Below, piece by piece: positions 55,083 to 64,000 of a stretch of DNA of 64,000 bases. The position numbers and the translations under genes were made by a program. The number at the start of each line of letters is the position of its first letter. Position 1 is the first letter of the stretch. The stretch lies in NCBI GenBank assembly GCA_014529385.2, contig CM043966.1:38932037-38996036 (forward strand), in the 5' to 3' direction. The DNA is from Adiantum capillus-veneris (Eukaryota > Streptophyta > Polypodiopsida > Polypodiales > Pteridaceae). The notes below the pieces were generated by a model. That model saw nothing but the letters and a program-made list of their open reading frames with translations. It was not told the DNA's origin and made no database searches.

Positions 55083-55849
55083 TGTTAGAAAATAAGATGT
55101 AGCTAAATATATTTTTGAGTAGATTACTTAATGGAGAGAGATAGATTTCACACACAAGAGATTATAGAGTAGAGAGAGAGAGAGTACACACGATATACGT
55201 GGTTCACCCAATGTGGGCTACGTCCATGGGAAAGCAGCCACTCAATGGCTTTAGCACTTCAAAAGAAGAAGTAGTTTACAAAGGGATTAAACCCTTGATA
55301 GAGCTCCCGCCTTGCTTCACTGTCACCACCTCACACTCACCTTGTTGCATCAACTTTACACTATAAAATGTGTGTAGAAATGGCCGCCTTTTATAGGCCA
55401 AAAGGGCTGCCCTCTCTTATGAGAGAGAGCCATGTGTAGCCGCCCTTGTGCGAATACGTCCAAATCGGACCCTCCAATCCGCCCATGTGTGGCCGCCCTT
55501 GAGAAGACAAGTTTGCTTTTGAATTCGACCACCGGCCACCGGCCATTGACTTCCGACCACCGACCATCGGCCATTGACTATCGGCCACCAGCCAACCAAC
55601 CGGTTGTTTTTCGACCACTTTCCGGCCGCCGTCCGGCCATAATATTCTGGCGAAAAAGAATATTCCGATGAAAAAAAAAGTCTCCCCCGAGGCCTCTAAA
55701 GTTGCCCCTGATTCTTGTCCGTGAAAATTTTTGTTTCCGGTGAGTAATTTTCCTTCACGCACGATGGCTTCTCCTCATAATGGGGGTCTTACAAATGTGC
55801 GCTTTTACCACAGAAAATTACAAGGGTAAATCAGGCTCCATACTTAACA
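55083..55849 (-). repeat. 5' LTR of the copia element (767 bp)
   Basis: Plus-strand ends are TGTTAGAAAA and ACTTAACA (TG...CA). A short tandem motif 'accggccaccggccattgac' recurs near 55540-55600. Confidence 0.9.
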
Positions 55850-55985
55850 AGCAAGGGCATGCGTACCATGCTTGTCCCCAAAAGAACACCTGCCATGAGC
55901 CTCCTAGAGCTACCTTGGTCAAAATCCAAGAGGAGGAAACTCACCACAAAGGATCTCCTCTATGCCATCCATGGGGAAAGGTAAG
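55850..55985 (+). pseudogene. Chromovirus A2 gag, end part
   Basis: Resumes the zinc knuckle (GHAYHACP) after the copia insertion and runs into the protease region with GKVR followed by TAA, where the A1 copy has Glu. Confidence 0.8.
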
Positions 55986-58900
55986 ATAACATGATGCTTT
56001 TATTCTCTTTGACCCTGGTTCTACTCACAATTTCATATACAGAGAGTTGGCCACCAAATTAGGAATACAAGCTTACGAGATGGAAGATGTCCTACCCGCA
56101 GACGGTGCTTTCAAGGGCAAGAAGCTTAAGTCACTCCCTTAATCGGGAAATTGAGGCTCCATGTCCAAAGCTATGTGGACAAAGAGGACTTCTTTATCTC
56201 TCCTCTCAAGCATGAGGATGTAATCCTAGGAGCACCATGGTTTGATCGCATGGCTGCCAATGTTAAATTCCCTGAAAGGAGAATCTCCTTTAGGTTCAGG
56301 GAAAAAGATATGTACATAGATGCTAAGAAAATGGGTAACACCATACCCATTGTACATACGCACGCTTTCAATAAATTAATAAAGAGCTCTATTTCTGTAT
56401 ACATGATTTTTGTTAAAGACTCTCAAAATGAACCTAATATTTTAGCAAAAGAAAATATACACAATCAAAAGGAATTAGAGTTATCCAATTTTCTCAAGGG
56501 GTTTCAAGATGTCTTTATTGACGACATCCCTTGTGAGCTACCTCCTAAATGAGGCAATGATGACCATGCAATTGAACTTCTTCCAGGAAGTTCACCGCCT
56601 AACAAACTTCCTTATAGAGTTTCTCAAGCTCAACAAGACGAGATTATGTGGCAAGTGCATGAGTTAGTTGAGAAGGGCATGGTTAGTCCTAGCTCATCTC
56701 CATTTTGTTCTCCTGTGCTATTAGTGCAAAAAAAGACAGCACATATTGTATGCGTGTCGACTATAGAGCACTAAATAGGATCACTATCAAGAGTAGGTTT
56801 CCCGTTCCACGGGTAGAAGACCTATTTGATAAGCTACAAGGGTCCACCTACTTCAGTAGGATTGACCTAAAAAGTGGCTATCATCAAATAAGGATAGTTG
56901 ATCAAGACATTGTAAAGACCGCATTTCGCACTATGTTTGGTCTTTACGAATACATTATCATGCCTTTTGGCTTGACCAATGCACTAGCCACATTCAACCG
57001 CTTGATGGAGAAGCTATTGAGGCCTCACCAAACCTTTACTGGAGTGTTCTTTAATGATATCATCATCTACTCTAATTCATTAGACGAACACAATCAACAC
57101 CTCTAGGTAATATTTCAAGTTTTAAGAGAGAATAAACTTTATGCTAATCGAAAGAAAAGTGAATTTTGCTTACAAGAGATTCAGTATTTAGGTCACATTA
57201 TCTCTCAAGATGGCATCCAAATGGATCCATCAAAGTTAGAGGTAATAAAAGGATGGCCTAAACCAAGGAATCTTCGTGAACTAAGAATCTTTATAGGTAT
57301 GTGTGCATACTATAGACGCTTCATGGAAAAGTTCTCACTAATAGCAGGACCATTACATGACCTAACAAAGAAAAATGTTAGGTACACATGGTCTGCAAAG
57401 GAAAACAATGCTTTCGAAAAGCTTATCTCTCAACCTGTGCTTACACTACCGAATCTCTCAAAGCCATTTGAGGTCCAATGTGATGCTTGTGGTGATTGAC
57501 TTGGAACTGTTTTGCTCCAAGAAGGGCACTCCATAGGCCCCTGTTGAGCAAGATCTAGGCATATATGAAAAGGAACTCCTCGCAGTTCCACATGCCTTAG
57601 ACTCATGGAAGCACTATTTATTGGGGACTCCTTTCATTCTGCAAACGGATCACCAAAGTCGTAAGTACTTCATGATGCAGACCATGCTCTCCGACAAACA
57701 AATGATGTGGGCAAATTTCCTTTCGCAATTTCATTTTCATATTGCTCACATTGTTGGCAAGCATAATCAAGTAGCCGATGAACTCTCAAGACGGCCGAGA
57801 GTGAATGCGGTTTCCATAGCAACTCACAATGATCTATCTTCTATGATAGATGAGTATGCTATTGATCCCGATTTTAGAGATGTGATTTCAGCCCTTGCAC
57901 TAGGGAAGAAATAGGAACCATTTACTTTACAAGATGGTTATCTTCTCTATGGCAATAGACTATGCGTTACTAACTCACTCCGTGAGAAAGTAATGTATGA
58001 ATTTCATGCTCCTCCTTATGCGGGGCATAGAGGGGTTCAATCTACCCTAAAGGGGATTGAAACATATTTCTATTGGCCTACCATGAAAGCAAACATACAA
58101 GAGTATGTTTCTAAATGTCTGGTATGCCAAAAGACGAAGTTTGATAGAGGGAAGCAACCTGGATTGCTTCAACCTTTGCCAATCCCTAATTCACCATGGG
58201 AGAGCATATCCATGGATTTTATCTTTGGATTGCCTAAGTCTATCCATGGGAATACGAGAATATAGACGATAGTAGACAAGTTGAGTAAATGAGCTCATTT
58301 TATACATGTCAAAAAGACTATCAAAGCCCATCAAATGGCAACCTCTTCATTTCACAAATCTTCAAGAACCATGGCTTGCCAATGTCCATAGTGACGGATA
58401 GAGATCCTAGAATGACCAGTAATTTTTGGAAGGGTCTCTTTGAGAATTTAGAAACAAGGCTAAACTTCTCTTCGGCCTATCACCCGCAAACGGATGGCCA
58501 AAGTGAAATAGCTAACCTAACAATTCTCGATCTACTAAAAGCCTATGTAACGGAAGTAGATCAAAGATCCCAATGGGAGAAGTACTTACCCTTAGTGGAG
58601 AATGCCTACAATAACATTGTACATACTTCCATGGGAAAAGCACCTTTCGAGGTAATCGAGGGAAGATAAAAAAGTCCCCTGCTACTTAAGGTACACGGGA
58701 AGATCTTCGCTCTGCAGATGAGTATAGCCAAGACCTACAAGAATCTTTCCAAAAGATTAAGGATGTTATCTCTATCTCATAGCAAAGGCAAAAGGCTGCT
58801 ACTGACAAGCACAGAAGAGCCCAAGCCTTTAAAGAAAATGATTGGGTCTTACTAATATTTCCCAAGGCTCAATTAAGGCACACGACGGGCAAGAATCCTA

Positions 58901-59298
58901 CGGGACACCAAAAGTACTATGCTAAGTTAGCAAAAAGGTACTATGGTCCCTTCCAGATTCTTAGGCCAATTAATGAGATGGCCTATCAACTCAAGTTGCC
59001 CAGCCATTGGCTCATACACAATGCTTTTCATGTGAGCCTATTAAAGCCTTACAAAGGAAAGCCACCTCAAGAACCAACTATTGAAGACCCACCAAGAGAT
59101 TGAGGACCAAGAAGAGGTGCTGCAGCCCGAGTCCATCCTCTGACATGAAGACAAGGTACTAAGAGGTGGTAAGACTATCCGACGATATCTTATTAAGTTT
59201 AAGAATTATCCTTTTGAAGATGCTAGATGGATGCAAGGCATACAATTAAAGGATAACCTAAACCTTGCCAATGCTTACAATGCTTCCCAAGAGTAAGC
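55986..59298 (+). pseudogene. Chromovirus A2 pol (protease to chromodomain), decayed
   Basis: Order: protease FDPGSTHNF (about 56010), RT with RMRVDYRAL-like start (56750) and FSRIDLKSGYHQI (about 56853), a catalytic triplet mutated to FFND (about 57050, Asp to Asn), and RNase H near 57220-57900 (FILQTDHQS). The integrase zinc finger and core are at about 57990-58670 (CLVCQKTKFD, YHPQTDGQSE). A C-terminal block with [18 protein letters not shown] is at 58930. The chromodomain (IRRYLIKFKNYPFEDARWM) is at about 59180-59235. Stops occur at 57105, 57500, 57913, 58264 and 58667 among others. It is close to A1 pol. Confidence 0.9.
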
Positions 59299-59649
59299 AC
59301 CCAAGAGTAAGCGAATGTACAAATGTTAAAAATGAACCAAGATTTTGTCTTATAAGACTCTCTTTTTCTTTATTGTGCACAAATGTGAAGTAGTATGCAT
59401 GCTTAGATCAAGTTTGCGGAGACAACGTCTCCCAAACACCAAGTAGAGCTTGTCACTCTACTATGGAAGATTGATAGGACTAATGTGCAGACATGCTTGC
59501 GGGCAGCTTAGGCTCTCAAACGCCAAATAGTCTAGTCATCCATTCTGGAACAATGTTGTAGGGTAACATAGGGATCCTCTACCCGCTAGAAAAAGAACTA
59601 ATGAATATGCTTTATCTTCTCTACCCCATAGTCGAGGAAGACTATGATT

Positions 59650-59664
59650 TCAAGAGAGAGTTAA
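59650..59664 (+). other. Polypurine tract of A2
   Basis: CAAGAGAGAGTTAA directly precedes the LTR start TGTCATAATAAC, matching the A1 tract. Confidence 0.65.
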
Positions 59665-60041
59665 TGTCATAATAACTAATATCTAATTCTCCTAAATGAT
59701 TTTCTCATGTTAAATTGATCATTTAATATGGGGAGTGCCAGGGGAGAAAAAGCTAGAATATTGGTTAAGCTGGCAGACCGGCCACAGTAGGGATCCAAAG
59801 GATGGAAAATAGGCATCCAAAAGAGGGGCCATCTGCAAAAGAGCTATGTGAAACAATGGGCTCCAAAGACCTTAGGGTTCAGCCCATTAAGACTTCCAAA
59901 ATGCTAAGGTTTCAAAATTCAAAGGTTGTGTCCAATGGTCAAAAGCTTAGGAAATTGGATGCTTTGTGTGTGTCCCAAAAAGTCTTCCCAAAGTCCTACA
60001 AAGGAGGGGGCGAGCCCAAGAAGTAGGGGATGAGAGAGAAA

Positions 60042-60076
<35 letters not shown>

Positions 60077-61033
60077 GCTCCCTTTACACAAAGGGAATGA
60101 GGGACACATGTCAGTTCCCTAGGCCAGATGCCCACAAGGTGTACTCAAATCCTATTGGATGGCCATGGTTTAATTTAAAAACACTTAATAAAAGAACCAA
60201 TAGGAATTAGTTAATCTCTCTAGAAGACTATTGGACACTCTCCCAAGGGGTCCAATGAGATTAAGCAGCTCAATGGCTTGCATGTTCCTATTGACCAGGA
60301 GGCAAAGGGTTCCAATGAGAGTTTAGTTGAATTAATTGATTACCTAAAGCTCTCACAAAAGGGGAAAGGGGGACACATGTTAGAATATTATTACTTATGC
60401 TACTTAACTTTCATTGGCTAAGCTGGGAGACGTCCAATAAGGTTCTAGCAAGAGCAAATAGCAAGAGGAGTTGACCAAGAGAGAGAGGGGGCTAATTTTT
60501 CAAAGGCAATTATCCACACACACACTCACACAAGCTCATGTGTAGAGTAAGAAGACCTCTCTCTCTTCAAGCTTTAATGGAAAGCTTATCACCTACTCTA
60601 AGCGTGTGAGAAGGGAGGCCTACACCAACAACTCTTGGCTTTGTGATGCAAATCCAACCAAGAGCCAAGCTTCAATGCATGCTCATCTCGCTCGTGATGC
60701 ATGAAGCTTTCCATATTCATAGCATCACGAAGGTCACAAGGAACACAAAGATTGTATTGTAAAAAGTCTCTCTTGATGGGAGAATCTATAATACAAACGC
60801 CTTTTGGAGGGGGGACCGGCTCCAAGTAAATCCGGTCCTCAACTATTGTCATGTTCTCTAATACTCACTCTCTTGCAAAAGTATTGTTCATGCCAAGTTA
60901 ATTAAGTACTATGTTTATGTTGCTACCATCAATTAAGTTCACCATCTACGTTCTCAAAGTGATCTCACAAAAATGCTCACTCTAATTCTCTTAATTCCAA
61001 CATTCTCAAAGTTCATAGGCCATTCCCATTACA
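59665..61033 (+). repeat. Chimeric LTR: type-A U3 joined to type-B R-U5
   Basis: From 59665 to about 60685 it is nearly identical to the A2 5' LTR. From about 60690 to 61033 it instead follows the type-B sequence seen in the solo LTR at 17357 (reverse complement), including CTCTTGCAAAAGTATTGTTC and the CCATTACA end. The switch falls near TGCTCATCTCG. A primer site follows at once, so this LTR ends element A2 and begins element B. Contains a CA array (60043-60075). Confidence 0.82.
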
Positions 61034-61034
61034 T

Positions 61035-61047
61035 TGGTATCAGAGCT
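61035..61047 (+). other. Primer-binding site of element B (initiator tRNA-Met)
   Basis: TGGTATCAGAGCT one base after the chimeric LTR, identical to the A1 site. Confidence 0.9.
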
Positions 61048-61445
61048 TTTGGTTTCTCTTTTCTTACTTAAGAAGAGAGGTCTTAAGTAGCCTATTAATG
61101 GTTGATTTTGTTAATTATATTGAGGTAAGTGGGACTGGGATCTATTATCGATTTTGTTGAGCCCACTATGTGGGATATGGTGCACACCTCGGGAGCTTTG
61201 GTCTTAATAATGGGATCTTTTTAGACTTGCCTACGGCTTTACCATTATTGAGGCATAAGAAGTCCAAAAGAAGCTATCCCTCGGCAATTCTGCTATGTTA
61301 GACCCACTCCACTACTCTCTATAATTAACCAATTTGAGCCGTGGGTGTAGATACTTAAGTGATTATTTTCAAAGGCAAGAGGAGTACCGACTAAGGTTTT
61401 GAATTTCCAAAGGATACAATAAGTAAACACATAAGTATAATTAGC

Positions 61446-62884
61446 ATGGGTGACAACAACCAAGAGAGTAGAATGAAGATTGATAAATTTGATTTTTCAC
61501 ATGAAGTGCTCATGATGATGCCCCCATATTTATCAATTATCTTGTTACTGGGTTGCATCAAGCTATGGTCAACCCTACTTTGCAAGTTGTAGTTACCCAA
61601 AAACTTTGTTCTTATGGGATTTCCCTTCCTCTCCAAAAGGAGAGAGAGTTTAGGAGGCCTCTTGATGAGACTCCTGAAAGAAGACTCTCTCCCATAAGAG
61701 AGGAGGAATCCAAAGAACGAGAAAGAAGAAAATCCCTAAGTTCCTTTGAAGATGTGGTTCCAGGAAGACGATGGTCTAGACGATCGCCAACTCCTCCCAA
61801 GAGGAAAATGGTCAACCCATAGGCCTTCTCCTCGTCACTCCAAAAGGGGAGAGAGGAAACAAAGGAAGAAAAAGTCAAGAAAGAGGTCACCCTCTTCTCC
61901 TTCTTCTTCACCTTCCTCCTCTTCCGACGAAAGCAATAGTTATTCTCCTAGAGAATACAATAGGAGAGGACATCGCAAATCTTACCATGCAAGGCAAAGG
62001 TCCCAAAAGCTCAAGAAATTCAAAGAGGGAGGAAAGAGTATCTCTTTTCTCAACTATGATGGCACCTTTGGTGCCACCAACAAAGTATTGACCTTCATCC
62101 ACCAATTTGATGCGGCCTTTGGAGACGAGGGCTTCACGGAGTCCTCCAAGCTACACCATGTAGCTATGCACTTCCAGAATTATGTTTGTCAATGGTGGGA
62201 TAGCCTTCATGGCAATGGTGAGGCCCCAAAGACATGGAAAACTCTACAAGTTTCCATCATGAAGCAATCCTTGCAAGCAATGCAAAGGATAAAATGTTCA
62301 CCGAATGGCAAAGTTTGAATCTACTCTTCAACGAGTCTATCCACAAATATGTAGACAAGTTTTGGATTTACATCTCAAAGCTACAGTCTTTTAAAGGATA
62401 TACTTCACCGAACAAAAGCAAAAAATTGTGCAGTATTACTTGAAGAAATGGCGGAGTATGTCAACTCACAACTATCACCTTAGTCATCCACCACACTATG
62501 GTTGCTTCAAGGATCAATTTCCAACAAGGGGCGAGAAGAAATTTCAAGCCCATGGAAAACAAGGATCGAAATGAAGCTAAAGGGAAGAGCAATGCTCAAA
62601 ACTCTTCCCAAGGTAACACCAACACCAACACCAACAACAACAAGGCCAAGAAGAAAGGAGCTTACAGAGGTAAAAATAAGCTCTCTCCCAAAGAATTAGA
62701 GGCCTTTTATAAAGACCATAAATGCTTTAAGTGTGGAGAGCAAGGACATGGTTATTGTTCTTGTCCCAAAAGAAATGTACGCAATGATAGTCCTGGAGCT
62801 TTCATGGTTGAAACTCCAAAAGAGGATACTCATTGCAAAGGCTCATCCCTCTCCTATGCTTGGGGAAAAACTAAGGGAGTATGA
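61446..62884 (+). pseudogene. Chromovirus B gag, frameshifted
   Basis: Starts ATG at 61446 (MGDNNQES). It has the same architecture as the A-type gags but is diverged: serine-rich block at about 61890-61940, FLNYDGTFGATNKVLTFI near 62050, a Thr/Asn-rich stretch near 62620, and a full CCHC knuckle CFKCGEQGHGYCSCP near 62725. Frameshifts near 61520, 62300 and 62440 break it. Confidence 0.85.
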
Positions 62885-64000
62885 TGCCCTTATTCTCTTT
62901 GACCGTGGCTCTACTCACAACTTCATATCAACGGAGTTGCCCACTAACTTGGGCATTCAAGATTTTGAGATGGAAGATACTGTAACTGCCGATGGAGCTT
63001 TCAAGGGATAGCAAGCCTCCGTTACTCCCTTGATTGGGAAGTTGAGGCTTCATGTCCAAAGCTACATCGAAAAAGAAGATTTTTTTAATCTCTCCTCTCC
63101 AACGTGAGGATGTTATCCTAGGGGCACCATGGTTCAATCGTATGGCTGTCAACATGAAGTTCCCTAAAAGGAGAATCTATTTCACCTACAGGGAAAAGAG
63201 CATGTACATAGACGCTAATGATTTGGGGAACACCATATCCCTAGTAAATACTCTTGCTTTTGATAAGTCAATGAAATGCTCTATTTTTGCGTATATGATT
63301 TTTGTTAGAGAATCTGTAAATGATTCTAATGTTTTCATAAGCAGCAATAAAGGGAAGCAAGAGGAATTAGAGTTGTCTAATTTCCTAAATGGATTCCAAG
63401 ATGTTTTCATTGATGGCATCCCTAGTGAGCTACCTCTAAAACGAGGGAATGATGACCATGCAATAGAGGTTCTGATGGAAGCTCACCGCCTAATCAACCT
63501 CTTTATTGAGTTTAATCTCAAGCTCAACAAGAGGAGATCATGAGGCAAGTGCATGAATTGGTGGAAAAAGGGATGGTGAGGCCTAGCTCATCTCTATTCA
63601 GTTTACCAGTACTTTTAGTACAAAAGAAAGATGGTACATATCACATGTGTGTCGACTATAGAGCACTAAATAGGATCACTATTAAAAAAAAAAATCCCGT
63701 GCCGCGGATAGAAGATCTATTTGATAAGTTACAAGCTTTAGCCTGGAAAATGCTCCAGCCACATTCAAACTCATGATGGACAAAAATCTTCAGGCCACTC
63801 AAATTCTTTTGAGGAGTACAAGTGACACCTCCAGGTAATCTTTCAAGTTGTGAGAGAGAATAATATTTTCATTAATCAAAAGAAAAGTGAATTTTTCCTA
63901 CAAGAGATTCAATATTTAGGTCACATTATCTCTCAAGATGGTATATGTATGAATCCATCGAAGTTGGAGGTAATAAAAGCATGGCCTAATCTAAGGAATT
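62870..64000 (+). pseudogene. Chromovirus B pol, protease and start of RT (runs off the window)
   Basis: The protease motif FDRGSTHNFIS is at about 62900. The linker region follows, then the RT start [18 protein letters not shown] at 63540 and [12 protein letters not shown] near 63650. Around 63740 the RT core is shortened: the sequence jumps from EDLFDKLQ to an ATFKLMMDK-like block, which removes the FSRIDLKSGYHQI region present in A1 and A2. A frameshift lies near 63540. Confidence 0.85.

Larger units (their letters stand above)
50963..55854 (-). mobile_element. Ty1/copia retrotransposon (50968-55849), TSD AGCAA
   Basis: A 4882-bp insertion with AGCAA on both sides (50963-50967, 55850-55854). 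The upstream LTR (55083-55849) is complete. The downstream LTR keeps only its last 165 bp (50968-51132) and joins directly to the end of RNase H, so the U3 part and polypurine tract are deleted. Excision of the whole block restores the CCHC knuckle of the host gag. Confidence 0.93.

Noticed and set aside
55356-55762. Open frames in the copia LTR near 55.4-55.8 kb
   Set aside because: They fall inside the LTR, consist of a short repeated 'ggccaccggcc' motif, and are open in several frames. No conserved protein is seen.

Overview
The window is a gene-poor, transposon-dense piece of a large land-plant nuclear genome. Support for this comes from chromodomain Ty3/gypsy elements primed by initiator tRNA-Met, Ty1/copia copies, a decayed LINE, long GA, GT and CA arrays, and one ordinary plant gene, a DUF7950-type protein with the RYRPIAPKP motif. 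A fern or another non-flowering plant would fit the repeat load, but the sequence alone does not fix the taxon.

Layout. 1-8881 is a minus-strand chromovirus (A1) with both LTRs. 9000-15000 holds an LTR remnant and a dead plus-strand LINE. 17357-18928 is a solo LTR with target duplications. 21.8-22.5 kb is a copia gag relic. 24260-26125 (minus) is the single-exon DUF7950 gene, the only clear host gene. 26.6-34.0 kb is non-coding, with dispersed repeats, GA arrays and a copia pol relic.

34047-64000 is a nest. A 100-bp start of a type-B LTR is cut by a type-A chromovirus (A2). The 5' LTR of A2 is split by a 13.3-kb DNA element (35058-48369) with 33-bp terminal inverted repeats matching at 31 positions. 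Its gag is split by a 4.9-kb copia element (50968-55849, TSD AGCAA). The 3' LTR of A2 is a chimera that runs into the internal region of a type-B element, which continues past the window edge.

The 13.3-kb element is the main discovery. It carries four genes in alternating orientation. (1) A 413-aa unknown protein on +. (2) On -, a five-exon gene whose product joins a histone H3 domain with CENH3-like features, a Ulp1/SUMO-type cysteine protease, an acidic linker and an FCP1/NIF-type HAD phosphatase domain (828 codons, one in-frame TAG). (3) A 600-aa unknown protein on +. (4) On -, a DDE-like transposase of about 795 aa, killed by frameshifts, nonsense codons and a solo-LTR insertion. Genes 2 and 3 diverge from a 1.2-kb region with GGCGCGC inverted repeats.

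I inferred exon structures by hand from GT-AG sites and reading phase. All intron phases close exactly, but no transcript data were available.
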